This document shows, piece by piece, positions 25,867 through 35,977 of a stretch of DNA of 64,000 nt (positions are counted from its first letter, which is position 1; each line of letters starts with the position of its first letter). Under the pieces are notes generated by a model, which ran no database searches, was not told the origin of the DNA, and saw only the letters and a program-made list of their open reading frames with translations. The DNA lies in contig NZ_AP024745.1 of NCBI RefSeq assembly GCF_019704555.1, positions 10,088,501-10,152,500 on the forward strand, written 5' to 3'. Source of the stretch: Actinoplanes sp. L3-i22. Its GTDB lineage: Bacteria > Actinomycetota > Actinomycetes > Mycobacteriales > Micromonosporaceae. A program made the translations under genes and the position numbers.

Positions 25867-27114
25867 TCAGGACGCGGGCGGGGTGTCGTCGGCAGCGGCG
25901 TCGGTGGCGGCGGTCGCCGGTGGCGCGTCCGCGTCGTCGGCGAACCTGCGGTCCGGGTCGCGGGTCAGGTTCTCGCCGGTCGCGGCGTCGAAGACGTGCA
26001 TCCGTTCCGGGTCGAACCACAGGTCGGCCTTCGTGCCGGAGCGGATCCGGCTGGAGGCGTCCAGGGCGACGACCAGCTGGGTGCGCATCTGCTCGCTGTC
26101 GAGCTCGCGTTCCAGCTCCTCGAGCCGCTGGGTGATCTCCGGCGGCGCGCTGTACGGGACGTACGCGTACAGCTGGTTGCCCAGCCACTCGGTGACGTCG
26201 ACCTCCGCGGTGAACGCCTGCCCCCGGGCCCGCACCCGGCTGTCCACCAGGCCGGCGTCCTCGAAGTGCTCGGGACGCAGGCCGATGATCACCAGTTCCC
26301 GTTCGCCGACCTTCCGCAGCCGCGGGCTGGACGCGGCGACCGTCCCGAACGGCGTCTCGATCCGGCCCTTCCGGAACCGCCCGGGCATGAAGTTCATCGG
26401 CGGCGACCCGATGAAACCGGCCACGAACAGGTTCGCCGGCTCCTCGTACAGCTGGTGTGCCGTGCCGACCTGCTGCAGGACGCCCTTGCGCAGCACCGCG
26501 ATCCGGTCGCCGAGGGTCATCGCCTCGGTCTGGTCGTGGGTGACGTAGACCGTCGTCGTGCCCAGCCGGCGCTGCATCCGGGCGATCTCGGTGCGCATCT
26601 GCCCGCGCAGCTTCGCGTCCAGGTTCGACAGCGGCTCGTCGAAGAGGAACGCGTCGGCCTTGCGGACGATCGCCCGGCCCATCGCGACGCGCTGGCGCTG
26701 CCCGCCGGAGAGGTTCGCCGGCCGGCGTTCCAGGTGCTCGGTGAGCTGGAGCAGGGACGCGGCGTGGGTGACCTGTTCGCGGACCTCCTCCTCGGGCGCC
26801 TTGCGGAGCCGCAGCGGGAACGCGATGTTCTCGTAGACGGTCAGGTGCGGGTACAGCGCGTAGTTCTGGAACACCATGGCGAGGTTGCGGTCCCGGGGCG
26901 CCTTCTTGTTCACCCGGGTCTCGCCGATGATCATGTCGCCCGAGGTGATGTCCTCCAGGCCGACGATCATGCGGAGCAGGGTGGACTTGCCGCACCCGGA
27001 CGGGCCCACCAGGATGATGAACTCGCCGTCGGCGATGTCCAGGCTGACGTTGTCGACGGCCTGGAAGCCGTCGCCGTACCGCTTGACGATGTTCCGCATG
27101 GTGATGGCGGCCAT
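25867..27114 (-). CDS. ugpC: sugar ABC transporter ATP-binding protein (UgpC/MsmK type)
   Basis: 415 residues. Walker [13 protein letters not shown]-loop [15 protein letters not shown], signature [15 protein letters not shown], Walker [16 protein letters not shown] and H-loop VTHDQ are all MalK-family. The C-terminal TOBE/regulatory region includes [10 protein letters not shown]. It energises the two permeases upstream in the same operon. The C-terminal 40 residues are alanine/aspartate-rich. In many actinomycetes one MsmK serves several importers; here it is encoded with its own permeases. Confidence 0.95.
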   Translation of the reverse strand: MAAITMRNIVKRYGDGFQAVDNVSLDIADGEFIILVGPSGCGKSTLLRMIVGLEDITSGDMIIGETRVNKKAPRDRNLAMVFQNYALYPHLTVYENIAFPLRLRKAPEEEVREQVTHAASLLQLTEHLERRPANLSGGQRQRVAMGRAIVRKADAFLFDEPLSNLDAKLRGQMRTEIARMQRRLGTTTVYVTHDQTEAMTLGDRIAVLRKGVLQQVGTAHQLYEEPANLFVAGFIGSPPMNFMPGRFRKGRIETPFGTVAASSPRLRKVGERELVIIGLRPEHFEDAGLVDSRVRARGQAFTAEVDVTEWLGNQLYAYVPYSAPPEITQRLEELERELDSEQMRTQLVVALDASSRIRSGTKADLWFDPERMHVFDAATGENLTRDPDRRFADDADAPPATAATDAAADDTPPAS

Positions 27115-27133
27115 GAACTCGTCCTCCCCCAGT

Positions 27134-27973
27134 TCAGCCCTTGACGGCGCCGGCGGTGAGGCCGGCCATGATCCGGCGCTGGAAGATCAGCACCAGGATG
27201 ACGACGGGAATCGTCACGACCACCGAGGCGGCCATGATGTACGTGATCGGCGACTCGAACTGCGACGCGCCGGTGAAGAACGACAGCGCGGCCGGCACCG
27301 TGCGGGCCCGGTCGGTCGAGGTCAGCGAGATCGCCAGCAGGAACTCGTTCCAGCAGAAGAAGAACGTCAGGATCGCCGTGGTGAACACGCCGGGCGCGGC
27401 CAGCGGCACGATCACCTTGCGGAACGCCTGCCAGGCGGTGGCCCCGTCGACCTGGGCGGCCTGCTCCATCTCCCAGGGGATCTGCCGGAAGAACGCCGAC
27501 ATGGTCCAGATCGACAGCGGCAGGGCGAACGTCAGGTACGGGATGATCAACCCGATCCAGGTGTCGTAGATGCCCAGGTTGCGCCACATGTTGAAGAGCG
27601 GGCCGACGAGCGCGGCCTGCGGGAACATCGCGATCGCCAGGGCCATCGAGAGCAGGAACTTCTTGCCGGGGAACGTCATCCGGGCGATCGCGTACGCGGC
27701 GAACATCGCGATCACCACCGCGAGCCCGGTGGCGATCAGGGCGATCCCGACCGAGTTGCGCAGCGCGCTGGTGAACAGCGAGTCGGCGAAGACCGTCCGG
27801 TAGTTGTCCCACACCCAGGTCTTCGGGAAGAACGTCGGCGTCCCGCCGCGGAACGTGTCCGGGTCCTTGAACGACAGCGAGACCATCCAGAGCAGCGGGA
27901 ACAGCGCCCAGACCAGGATCAGCAGACCCCCGACGGTCCACCAGCCGCTGACCCGGCGATCCGTCGCCATCAC
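27134..27973 (-). CDS. carbohydrate ABC transporter permease (MalG-like)
   Basis: 279 residues with six membrane helices. The EAA loop, which docks to the ATPase, appears as [26 protein letters not shown]. The N-terminus [17 protein letters not shown] and the middle [16 protein letters not shown] match the LacG/MalG group. It overlaps the stop of the upstream permease by four bases, so the two are translationally coupled. The substrate is likely a sugar or glycoside, but no hydrolase gene is adjacent. Confidence 0.95.
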   Translation of the reverse strand: MMATDRRVSGWWTVGGLLILVWALFPLLWMVSLSFKDPDTFRGGTPTFFPKTWVWDNYRTVFADSLFTSALRNSVGIALIATGLAVVIAMFAAYAIARMTFPGKKFLLSMALAIAMFPQAALVGPLFNMWRNLGIYDTWIGLIIPYLTFALPLSIWTMSAFFRQIPWEMEQAAQVDGATAWQAFRKVIVPLAAPGVFTTAILTFFFCWNEFLLAISLTSTDRARTVPAALSFFTGASQFESPITYIMAASVVVTIPVVILVLIFQRRIMAGLTAGAVKG

Positions 27974-28902
27974 TGATCACCTCGAACCTGGGAGAGATCG
28001 GTGCGGAAGCCCTTGACGAAGATGAACGCGATCACCACGACGGTGAGGAAGAGCAGCACCGAGACGGCCGAGCCGGCGCCCATGTTGACCAGCGTGACGT
28101 TCTGCCGGTAGGCCAGGAACGAGAGCGTCTCGGTGTCGTTCGCGCCGCGGGTCATGATGAACGGGTTGTCGAAGATCCGCCACGCGTCCAGCGTGCGGAA
28201 CAGCAGCGCGACCATGATGGCCGCCTTCATGTTCGGCAGCGTCACCCGCCAGAGCCGCTGCCACGCGGTGGCGCCGTCGACCCGGGCCGCCTCCTGGTAC
28301 TCCTCCGGCACCTGCACCAGCCCGGCGAGCAGCAGCAGCGAGATGAACGGCGTGGTCTTCCAGATCTCGGACAGCACGATCACGAACAGCGCCGACCAGC
28401 GCTGGCCGAAGAAGTTGAAGGTGCCCAGCCCGAGCCACTGGTTCACGAAACCCGAGTCCAGCTGGAAGGCGAACTGCCAGATGTACGCGGAGACGACCGT
28501 GACGATCCCGTACGGGATCAGGATCCCGGTGCGGACCAGCGACCGGCCCCGGACGATCCGGTACATCACGAACGCGAACGCGAAGCCGAGCACCAGTTCG
28601 ACCGCGACGCTGACCACCGTGATGATCAGCGTGGTGCCGAAGTCGGTCCACCACACCGGGTCGGTCAGCACGGTGCCGTAGTTGCGCAGCCCGACGAACT
28701 CGCGCCCGGCCGGGTCGGTCAGCCGGTAGTTGTAGAGCGACAGCACCACCGCGTAGATCAGCGGATAGGCGGTCACGAACACCATGACCAGGAACGCCGG
28801 TGCCGACAGGGTCAGCCCCAGCCGCCGTTCGCGCCGGGCACGGTCGGTGATCTCGGCGGGTTCCGGTGCCGGTGGAGCGACCCGGACCTCGGTCAGCGCC
28901 AT
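27970..28902 (-). CDS. carbohydrate ABC transporter permease (MalF/UgpA-like)
   Basis: 310 residues with six membrane helices after a polar 30-residue N-terminus. The EAA loop is [26 protein letters not shown]. The segment APAFLVMVFVTAYPLIYAVVLS is the typical first helix of UgpA/LacF proteins. It is the second gene of the importer operon, 18 bp after the binding-protein gene, and overlaps the MalG-like gene by four bases. Confidence 0.95.
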   Translation of the reverse strand: MALTEVRVAPPAPEPAEITDRARRERRLGLTLSAPAFLVMVFVTAYPLIYAVVLSLYNYRLTDPAGREFVGLRNYGTVLTDPVWWTDFGTTLIITVVSVAVELVLGFAFAFVMYRIVRGRSLVRTGILIPYGIVTVVSAYIWQFAFQLDSGFVNQWLGLGTFNFFGQRWSALFVIVLSEIWKTTPFISLLLLAGLVQVPEEYQEAARVDGATAWQRLWRVTLPNMKAAIMVALLFRTLDAWRIFDNPFIMTRGANDTETLSFLAYRQNVTLVNMGAGSAVSVLLFLTVVVIAFIFVKGFRTDLSQVRGDQ

Positions 28903-28920
28903 GCGGATGCTCCTCTCAGC

Positions 28921-30240
28921 TCACAGCAGCCGTTTGCCCTGCAGGACATCGGACATGAAGGTCGCGGACTCCTCGGGCGTCGCGGGCGCGGTGACGTCGG
29001 TGGCCGGGTGCCAGGTGATCTGCACCGAGGTGGAGACGTCGTTGTAGTACGGCGTGATCGGCCGCGGCCCGGCGTCGTTGATCGACTGACGGATCACCTC
29101 GGCCATCGGGTACGCCTTGCGTACCCCCGGATCGTCGTACGCCGCCCCGCGCGCCGCGGGATTGCCGGCGTCCAGCATGTACGCGATGGTGTTCGGCAGC
29201 GAGGTGACGCAACGGACCAGGTCCAGGGCCTGTTCGGGGTACTTGGTGAAGGCGCCGACGGTCAGGTTGATGCCGCCCAGCGGCGGCTTGCTCGGCAGGC
29301 CGGCGGCCATCCGCGGGTACCGGGCCCAGCCGATGTCGTCGAGCACGTCCTGGGTGATGCCGCCGGACGCGACCGACTCCTTCGCGGCGTTGTACACGTA
29401 CGGCCAGTTGACCATGAAGCCGCCGGACGAGCCCTGGAAGGCCGAGCGGGCCTCCTCCTCGCCCATCGTCGACATGGCCGGTGGCGCCGCCGCCGACCGG
29501 GCCAGGTCACCGATCACCCGGGCCGCCTCGTCGCCGGCCGGCCCGGCGATCTGCGGCTTGGCGTCCTTGCCGGCCTCCACGTCACCGAGGATCTCGCCGC
29601 CCGCCGACGCCACCAGCGCGTTGATCCAGACCATGTAGCCCTCGTAGCGGTTGGCCTGCACCCCGATCACCTTGTGCTGGCCGACCGCCGCGCTGATCAT
29701 CGCGTCCCAGGTGAAACTGGTCGCGGCCGGATCGACACCGGCGGCCCGGGCGACCGACTTGCGGTACCAGAGCAGCTGCGTGTTGGCCCAGAACGGCGCG
29801 GCGACCAGCTGGTCCTTCCAGTACGCGGTCTGCAGCGGGCCGCGCAGCACGTCCTTGGTCAGCGTCGCGGCGTCCGCCGGGTCGAACGGCCGCAGGAATC
29901 CGGCGTTGGCGAACTCCGCGACGAACGGCGGGTCGAGACTCATCACGTCGATCGAACTGTCCTTGGCCGCCAGCCGCCGGACCAACTGCTCCCGCTGCTG
30001 GGACGCGTCGTTCGGCAGCACCTGGACGTCGACCCGGTACGACCCGCCGGCGTCGGCCGCGCATCGCTCGGCGAGCCGGCCCTGCCCGCCGTTGTCGGGG
30101 TTGATGTACCAGGTGATGACCGGGACACCGCTGTCGTCGCCGCAGGCCGTCAGCAGGCCGGCGGCCAGGGCGAGGACGGTTGCCGCGGCGAGACGGCGTC
30201 TGCCCCGTCCCCCGCGGGTATCGACTGCATGGCCGGCCAC
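28921..30240 (-). CDS. extracellular sugar-binding lipoprotein (family 1 SBP)
   Basis: 439 residues from GTG 30240 (GGGGAGG five bases upstream). The signal ends in the lipobox LLTAC, followed by GDDSGVPVITWYINPDNGG. Later segments such as GFLRPFD, APFWANTQLLWYRK and GGFMVNWPYVYNAA are typical of family 1 carbohydrate-binding proteins. Lipid-anchored outside the membrane, it delivers substrate to the two permeases encoded directly downstream. It is the first gene of the operon; a 16-bp palindrome lies upstream. Confidence 0.92.
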   Translation of the reverse strand: MAGHAVDTRGGRGRRRLAAATVLALAAGLLTACGDDSGVPVITWYINPDNGGQGRLAERCAADAGGSYRVDVQVLPNDASQQREQLVRRLAAKDSSIDVMSLDPPFVAEFANAGFLRPFDPADAATLTKDVLRGPLQTAYWKDQLVAAPFWANTQLLWYRKSVARAAGVDPAATSFTWDAMISAAVGQHKVIGVQANRYEGYMVWINALVASAGGEILGDVEAGKDAKPQIAGPAGDEAARVIGDLARSAAAPPAMSTMGEEEARSAFQGSSGGFMVNWPYVYNAAKESVASGGITQDVLDDIGWARYPRMAAGLPSKPPLGGINLTVGAFTKYPEQALDLVRCVTSLPNTIAYMLDAGNPAARGAAYDDPGVRKAYPMAEVIRQSINDAGPRPITPYYNDVSTSVQITWHPATDVTAPATPEESATFMSDVLQGKRLL

Positions 30241-30542
30241 GCGCGCCTCCCCGGACAAACTCAGCACCGGGGATCTCGCCGTCTGGCGACGACATCGTCG
30301 CGGTGGTGGTCCCCGATCGTGTGCCGCGACGCGCGTGCCGCGCCTCATCCCACAGGAATGAAACGCGGGTCGATGTCTGTGCGCCTACTTCCGCTGGCAC
30401 ACCAGATCGACGGACCGGTCCGACGAGGCGGCCCTGCTCCCGTGCGAACCTCGACAACGCCGCCGACCGCACGGCCACCCACGGCGAGGAATGCGCGAAG
30501 TGGGCCCGCCACCGGCCCTGACCACCTGCCCGGGTCCTGGAC
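30241..30542. other. intergenic region upstream of the sugar importer operon
   Basis: 302 bp between the sugar-binding protein start and the TetR stop. It holds the 16-bp palindrome at 30286-30301 and a weaker CCCCGG/CCGGGG pair (30249-30254, 30267-30272). I see no gene here. Confidence 0.5.
30286..30301. promoter_or_regulatory. 16-bp palindrome upstream of the sugar importer operon
   Basis: GCGACGA and TCGTCGC are perfect 7-bp arms around CA. It lies 46-61 nt upstream of the binding-protein start, a usual place for a LacI- or TetR-type operator. The cognate regulator is not known; the adjacent TetR gene is one candidate. Confidence 0.45.
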
Positions 30543-31220
30543 CTACTGCCGGGCGCTCAACGACGGCGGATCGATGTTCAACCGGGACGCGACCGCGGCG
30601 ATCAGGCGGACCCGCGCCTCGGAGACGCTGATCCGCGACTTGCGGGAGTAGCACTGCGCCGCCAGCCCGTCGACCAGCGCCGCCGTCTCGATCGCGAACG
30701 CGACCGGGTCGGCGCAGGTGAAGACGCCCAGTTCGGTGCCGCGTTCGGCGATCTCCCGCAGCGCGCCACGCCAACCGTCGTAGTGGGTGTTCATCCATTC
30801 GCCGTAGGAGTCCTCCCGGGACGCCGCGGCCCAGAAGTCCAGCCAGATCAGCCAGTGCCGGCGGGTGTCCGCGTTGTCCTCGAACATGCCGGCGAGGAAG
30901 GTGAACAGCTGCGCCACCGGGTCGTCGGAGTCGCGGACGCTCTCCTGCAACGGCACGTAGAAGTCCGCGGTCTCCGCTTTGATCACCTCCCAGAGCACCT
31001 CGTCGAGGCTGCGGAAGTGGTAGACGATCGTGCCGGGCGAGACCGAGCAGGCCGCCGAGATGTCCCGGACCTTGACGTTGAACAGCCCCTTGTCGGCGAT
31101 CAGGTCACGGGCCGACTCGATCACCAGCCGGCGCCGGACCTCGGTGGGGTGCCGCTGGCGCTCGGCCTCGGGCTTCGCCTTCGCTCTCGGCCGGCCGGAA
31201 CCGCTTGCGTCGGTCACCAC
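30543..31220 (-). CDS. TetR/AcrR-family regulator (BetI-like C-terminus)
   Basis: 225 residues. After a basic N-terminal extension, the helix-turn-helix reads VKVRDISAACSVSPGTIVYHF (first 20 residues VKVRDISAACSVSPGTIVYH). The C-terminal domain, with LIWLDFWAAASRE and IETAALVDGLAAQ, resembles the BetI/TetR_C_6 group. The start is GTG 31220 or the adjacent GTG 31217. It lies 31 bp downstream of the CocE/S15 hydrolase gene in the same direction, at the end of the peptide importer operon, so it may be an autoregulator of that operon; the sugar importer downstream is an alternative target. Confidence 0.88.
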   Translation of the reverse strand: MVTDASGSGRPRAKAKPEAERQRHPTEVRRRLVIESARDLIADKGLFNVKVRDISAACSVSPGTIVYHFRSLDEVLWEVIKAETADFYVPLQESVRDSDDPVAQLFTFLAGMFEDNADTRRHWLIWLDFWAAASREDSYGEWMNTHYDGWRGALREIAERGTELGVFTCADPVAFAIETAALVDGLAAQCYSRKSRISVSEARVRLIAAVASRLNIDPPSLSARQ

Positions 31221-31251
31221 AGATGGAACCCTTCTGTTGTCCCGTGCGGCG

Positions 31252-33282
31252 TCATACCGAGGAACGATCGATGTCTGTCACGTAGGTCCGTTCGAACCAG
31301 ACGATATCCCCCAGCGTGGCCCGGACCTCGTTGGACAACCGGAAGTGGGTGGCGGTGGCGGTGATCACCGAGCTGGTGTCGATGGTGACCCGCCAGTCGC
31401 CGCGTTCCAGGCCGATCGTCCATTGCGACTCGGCGGTCGCCGACAGCGGATCGTCCCCGGCGATGGTGTACCGCTCCAGCGCGGACTCCCGGTAGGTCAG
31501 CCCGTCGGGGAAGGTGCGGTTGCCGCCGTAGTTCGGGTCGACGGTCAGCACCCACCGCTCGGACTCCGGCTCGTAGCGGACCTCCCGCTCGGGCCGGACC
31601 GCCGGCGGCGGACCGGCCACGATCGCCAGCGGTGCGGCCTGCTCGGGCTCACCGAATCCGGGATGCGGCCGGTCCAGAGCCGCCGGGGCCAGGTCACCGA
31701 CCACGAGTTCGCTGGCCGCCGGGTCCACGGTGACCGCCACCCGGGCGCCGTGCGGCCACACCCACGGCCAGTACGTCGTGGACAGCGCCACCCGCAGCCG
31801 GTGCCCGGCCGGGACCGTCCACCCGATCGCGGTCAGGTCGAACGTCACGTCCGTCCACTCCCCCGGGGTGAGCTCGTCGGCCCGGTCCATGCCGTCCCGG
31901 CGGGCCAGGTTCAGGGCGCCGCGGGTGATCAGCGTGGACGAGCCGTCGGGCGCCACGTCGCAGAGCCGGGCCACCACGTTGGCCCGTGGACCGCTGGCGG
32001 CGACCCGCAGCCGCAGCCGGGGGAAACCGAGGATGTTGAGGTCCTCCGCCAGCGGCGGGGTGTCGAAGACGACCGACCGGCCGTCCTCGGCGCGCTGGTC
32101 CGGCGGCAGGTCGGAGCGGTTGCCGAACGGGAACCACCGGCCGGCGTCCACCCCGGTGTGCTGCGGCGTGTCGACGAGCACCAGCCCGTCCGGGCCCGCG
32201 GCCAGGGTGCGGGTGTCCCGGGCCAGGTTGAAGACCCGGTCGGGCACCTCGGCGGACGGCCAGCCGGGCAACGCGACCCAGGTCCCGGGCCGTTCCGGGT
32301 AGTGCGTCGCCGGCCGGGCCGAGTCCTGCTGGTAGACGTGCAGCGGCGGCTCGTCCATCACCCCGTTGTCGGCGTCCTTGAGCCAGTGGTCCCACCAGCG
32401 CAGCGTCTCCTGCAGGAAGCCGATGGTCGGGCCCGGGGTGCGCGCGATGTCCGGGTACTGGTGCGACCACGGACCGATCAGCCCGCGGCACGGCGCGTCC
32501 AGGTTCTCCATCAAACGCAAAACCGCATTACGGTACGGGTCCGCCCAGCCCCCGACCGCGAGCACCGCCGCCTCGATCCGGGAGTAGTCCTCGCCGACCG
32601 ACCCGTGCCGCCAGTAGTCGTCACGTTCCTGGTGCGACATCCAGATCTCGGCGTACGGCCGGAGCGCCTCCAGCCGTTCCCGCCACATCGGCTCCCACGC
32701 GTCACCGACCCGCCACGGGGCCGGCGGCCGGCTCTGGAAGGCGAGCATGGTGGCCGACCAGGCGGCCATGTCGATGCCGAGCAGCGCGCCACCGTAGTAG
32801 TGCACGTCGTCGGCGTACCGGTCGTCGGTGGAGCAGACGGTGACGATCGCCTTGAGCGCCGCGGGCCGTTCGGCGGCGACCTGCAGCGCGTTGAATCCGC
32901 CCCAGGAGATGCCGAACATGCCGACCTTGCCGGTCGACCACTGCTGCGCGGCCAGCCAGGCGATCACGTCGACGCCGTCCTGCTGCTCCTGCGCGTGGTA
33001 CTCGTCGAGCATGACGCCTTCGGAGTCGCCGCTGCCGCGGATGTCGACGCGGACCGAGGCGTACCCGTGGCCGGCGTACCAGGGATGCCGCTGCGCGTCC
33101 CGGGGCGCCGTCCAGTCACCCCGGCGGTACGGCAGGTACTCCAGCAGCACCGGCACCGGATTCCGGTCCGCGTCGTCGGGCAGCCAGATGGTGGCGGCCA
33201 GCCGGGTCCCGTCCCGCATCGGGATCCACACGTGCTCCCGGACGGTGACGGTCCGGGGGAACTCGGTGGCGATTCTCATCAT
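31252..33282 (-). CDS. CocE/NonD-family alpha/beta hydrolase (S15 Xaa-Pro peptidase-like)
   Basis: 676 residues without a signal peptide. The hydrolase domain has VRVDIRGSGDSEG, nucleophile Ser in FGISWGGFN, catalytic Asp in VGGWADPYRN and His in GPWSHQYPD, followed by a C-terminal jelly-roll-like domain (GPRANVVARLCDVAPDGSS). The family includes Xaa-Pro dipeptidyl peptidases, cocaine esterase and beta-lactam acylases. The start ATG 33282 overlaps the stop of the dipeptide-importer ATPase gene (ATGA), so a peptide or acylated-amide substrate brought in by that transporter is a reasonable inference. Confidence 0.88.
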   Translation of the reverse strand: MMRIATEFPRTVTVREHVWIPMRDGTRLAATIWLPDDADRNPVPVLLEYLPYRRGDWTAPRDAQRHPWYAGHGYASVRVDIRGSGDSEGVMLDEYHAQEQQDGVDVIAWLAAQQWSTGKVGMFGISWGGFNALQVAAERPAALKAIVTVCSTDDRYADDVHYYGGALLGIDMAAWSATMLAFQSRPPAPWRVGDAWEPMWRERLEALRPYAEIWMSHQERDDYWRHGSVGEDYSRIEAAVLAVGGWADPYRNAVLRLMENLDAPCRGLIGPWSHQYPDIARTPGPTIGFLQETLRWWDHWLKDADNGVMDEPPLHVYQQDSARPATHYPERPGTWVALPGWPSAEVPDRVFNLARDTRTLAAGPDGLVLVDTPQHTGVDAGRWFPFGNRSDLPPDQRAEDGRSVVFDTPPLAEDLNILGFPRLRLRVAASGPRANVVARLCDVAPDGSSTLITRGALNLARRDGMDRADELTPGEWTDVTFDLTAIGWTVPAGHRLRVALSTTYWPWVWPHGARVAVTVDPAASELVVGDLAPAALDRPHPGFGEPEQAAPLAIVAGPPPAVRPEREVRYEPESERWVLTVDPNYGGNRTFPDGLTYRESALERYTIAGDDPLSATAESQWTIGLERGDWRVTIDTSSVITATATHFRLSNEVRATLGDIVWFERTYVTDIDRSSV

Positions 33283-35132
33283 TCGGCTCCTACGGTGCCG
33301 CGCGACGCGAGTTCGGTCACCTCGGCGTGGCAGCGGATGGTGTGGGTGTCGGTGACCTGGAGGGCCGGGGGCGTGTTCGTCCGGCACACGTCCCGGACGA
33401 TCGGGCAGCGGCTGGCGAACGCGCACCCGTGCTCGGGCGGCGCGTCCGGGATCTCGTCCTGCCGGGGCGGCGCGACCGCGGCGTGGTCGTCCCCGAGCTC
33501 GATCACCGCGTCCAGCAGGATCCGGGTGTACGGGTGGCACACCGCGCCGAAGATGTCGTCCACCCGCCCGCGTTCCACCACCCGGCCCAGATAGAGCACC
33601 ACGATCCGGTCGGCGACCGCGCGGACCACGGCCAGGTCGTGGGTGATGAACAGGACGCCGAGGCCCTTCTCCCGGGAGAGCCGGTCCATCAGCCGCAGGA
33701 TCGACGACTGCACCGACACGTCCAGCGCCGACACGATCTCGTCGGCCAGGACCAGGCTCGGTTCGGCGGCCATCGCGCGAGCGATGCCGACCCGCTGCCG
33801 CTGGCCGCCGGAGAGCTGCCCGGGGAGCCGTTCGGCGTAGCCGGCGGCCAGGTCGACCTCGGCGAGCGCGGACTCCACCGACCGGCCGCGGATGTCGAAC
33901 AGACGCAGCGGACGGTTGACGCTGTCCCGGACGGTCCGGCGCGGGTTGAGCGAGGTGTCGGCGTTCTGGAAGATGAACTGCACGGCCTGGCGTACGTCCC
34001 GGGTGCGCTTGGCCACGGTCGGTGCCAGCGGGGTGTCGCCGCCGAGGGTGAGGGTGCCCGCCTCGTGGCGTTGCAGGCCGGCGACCACGTTCGCGATCGT
34101 CGACTTGCCGGAGCCGGATTCGCCGACCAGCGCGACGATCTCGCCCGCGGACACGTCCAGGTCGACGTCCTGGACGGTGGGACCGGTTCCCGGGACGTGT
34201 CTGGGCCGGTAGTCGACGCTCAGGCCACGGATCTCGAGCACGGTGGCCGTTTCGGTGGGCGGCTGCCGTACCAGCAAGGGGGTTTCGGTCTGCTCTTCGC
34301 CCCGGTCAATGGCCGCGTCGTCGAGGCTCGGCGGGATGCCCGGCACGGCGATCCGCGGGACGCTGGCGATCAACCCCCGGGTGTACGGGTGTCGCGGGCC
34401 GCTCAGCACGTCCCGGGTCGGGCCGGACTCGACGATCCGGCCCCGGCGCAGCACGGCGATGTGGGTGCACATCCGGTCGATCACGCCGAGGTCGTGGCTG
34501 ACCAGGACCATCGACATGCCGAGTTCGCGGTGCAGCCGGGACAGCGTGTCCAGGATCGCGGCCTGGGTGACCACGTCCAGGCCGGTGGTCGGCTCGTCCA
34601 GGACCAGCAGCGACGGGCGGGCGGCCAGCGCCATCGCGATGCCGATGCGCTGCTGCTGCCCGCCGGAGAACTGGTGCGGGTACCGGTCCAGGGCGGCCGC
34701 CGGGTTCGGCAGCCGGACCATCCGGAGAAGTTCCTCGGCCCGATCCCGCCGCTGTTTGCGGGTGGCCTTGCCGTCCTTGGCGAAGGCCTCGGCGAGCTGG
34801 TCCACGATCCGCATGGTCGGGGTCAGCGCGGCGCCGGCGTTCTGCGGCACCATCGCGACGGTGGTGGACCGGAACTCGCGCAGCTGCCGGCCCGTGAGCC
34901 CGAACACGTCGCGGCCCTCGACCGTGACGGTCCCGGAGGAGATGAACGACGAGGTCCGCAGCGCGGCGAGCAGGGTTCCGGCCAGGGTGGACTTGCCGGA
35001 GCCCGACTCGCCCACCAGGCCCAGCACGTCGCCGCGGCCGAGGCTCAGGGTCACCTCGCTGAGCACGTCGACCTGGCCGCTCCCGGAGGTGTAGGAGACG
35101 CCCAGGTCCTTGATGTCGACGACGGCCGTCAT
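33279..35132 (-). CDS. fused dipeptide/oligopeptide ABC ATPase (DppD-DppF type)
   Basis: 617 residues with two complete nucleotide-binding domains. The first has GESGSGKSTLAG and FSGGQQQRIGIAMAL; the second has GESGSGKSTIANV and [15 protein letters not shown]. The C-terminal Cys-containing stretch HGCAFASRCPIV is the oligopeptide-ATPase (oligo_HPY-like) extension. In many bacteria these are two proteins, DppD and DppF; the fusion is common in actinobacteria. It overlaps the upstream permease stop by four bases and the downstream hydrolase start by four. Confidence 0.95.
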   Translation of the reverse strand: MTAVVDIKDLGVSYTSGSGQVDVLSEVTLSLGRGDVLGLVGESGSGKSTLAGTLLAALRTSSFISSGTVTVEGRDVFGLTGRQLREFRSTTVAMVPQNAGAALTPTMRIVDQLAEAFAKDGKATRKQRRDRAEELLRMVRLPNPAAALDRYPHQFSGGQQQRIGIAMALAARPSLLVLDEPTTGLDVVTQAAILDTLSRLHRELGMSMVLVSHDLGVIDRMCTHIAVLRRGRIVESGPTRDVLSGPRHPYTRGLIASVPRIAVPGIPPSLDDAAIDRGEEQTETPLLVRQPPTETATVLEIRGLSVDYRPRHVPGTGPTVQDVDLDVSAGEIVALVGESGSGKSTIANVVAGLQRHEAGTLTLGGDTPLAPTVAKRTRDVRQAVQFIFQNADTSLNPRRTVRDSVNRPLRLFDIRGRSVESALAEVDLAAGYAERLPGQLSGGQRQRVGIARAMAAEPSLVLADEIVSALDVSVQSSILRLMDRLSREKGLGVLFITHDLAVVRAVADRIVVLYLGRVVERGRVDDIFGAVCHPYTRILLDAVIELGDDHAAVAPPRQDEIPDAPPEHGCAFASRCPIVRDVCRTNTPPALQVTDTHTIRCHAEVTELASRGTVGAE

Positions 35133-35977
35133 CCGGCGATCTCCTTCATCCGGTCCACTCCGAGGCTCTTGGCGAGCCCGTCGGAGGCGAGGTTGAGCCC
35201 GACGATCAGGGTCGCCAGTGACACCATCGGCGCGACGGTGGCGAGCGGTACCAGCCCCATCAGGCTGCGGTTCTCCGCGACCATCAGGCCCCAGTCGGGG
35301 GTCGGCGGGTTCGCGCCGAACCCGAGGAACGACAGGGAGCTGATCAGCAACAGCACCCAGGAGGCGCGCATCGCGAACTCCACCAGGACCACGTCGAGGA
35401 TGTTCGGGAGCACCTCGCGGAAGAGGATGTGGAAGGCGCCCTCGCCGCGGGCGCGGGCGGCGGTGACGAAGTCCCGGGGCAGCACGTCCATCGCCGCGGC
35501 CCGGACGATCCGGATCACTCCGCCGGTGTAGACCACCACGATCGCCATGATCAGCACCCAGGTGCCGGAGCCGAGGACGGTCACCACCACGAGCAGCGAC
35601 AGGATGGCCGGTACGGCCAGGATCGAGTCGAGGACCCGGGTGATCAGGTTGTCCAGCCGGCCGCCGTGGTAGGCGGCGATCCCGGCGATGACCGTGCCGA
35701 GCAGGACCACCAGCGCGGTCGCGGTCAGGCTGGTGGTCAGCGCGTACCGGCCGCCGTACAGGGTCCGGGAGAGGATGTCGCGGCCCAGCGTGTCGGTGCC
35801 CAGCGGGTACGCCCCGCCAGGCAGTTGCAGGACCGCGGCCGGGTCGTTGACGACCGGGTCGTACCCGGCCAGCACCGGGGCCAGGATCGCGAGCACCAGG
35901 TGGATCAGCACCAGGGCGAACCCGATGGTGGCGGACTTGGACCGCAGGATGGAACGGACCAGCCGGGTGGCGGTCAT
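35129..35977 (-). CDS. dipeptide ABC transporter permease (DppC-like)
   Basis: 282 residues with an N-terminal helix, an extracellular loop containing YPLGTDTLGRDILSRTLYGGR, a hallmark of DppC/OppC, then five helices. The EAA loop is VTAARARGEGAFHILFREVLPN. It pairs with the DppB-like permease; coding sequences overlap by four bases at both ends, so the transporter genes are translationally coupled. Confidence 0.95.
   Translation of the reverse strand: MTATRLVRSILRSKSATIGFALVLIHLVLAILAPVLAGYDPVVNDPAAVLQLPGGAYPLGTDTLGRDILSRTLYGGRYALTTSLTATALVVLLGTVIAGIAAYHGGRLDNLITRVLDSILAVPAILSLLVVVTVLGSGTWVLIMAIVVVYTGGVIRIVRAAAMDVLPRDFVTAARARGEGAFHILFREVLPNILDVVLVEFAMRASWVLLLISSLSFLGFGANPPTPDWGLMVAENRSLMGLVPLATVAPMVSLATLIVGLNLASDGLAKSLGVDRMKEIAG

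Noticed and set aside
31030..33594. An 850-codon plus-strand frame over the hydrolase gene
   Set aside because: Antisense to the CocE/S15 gene with intact Ser-Asp-His; composition typical of shadows.
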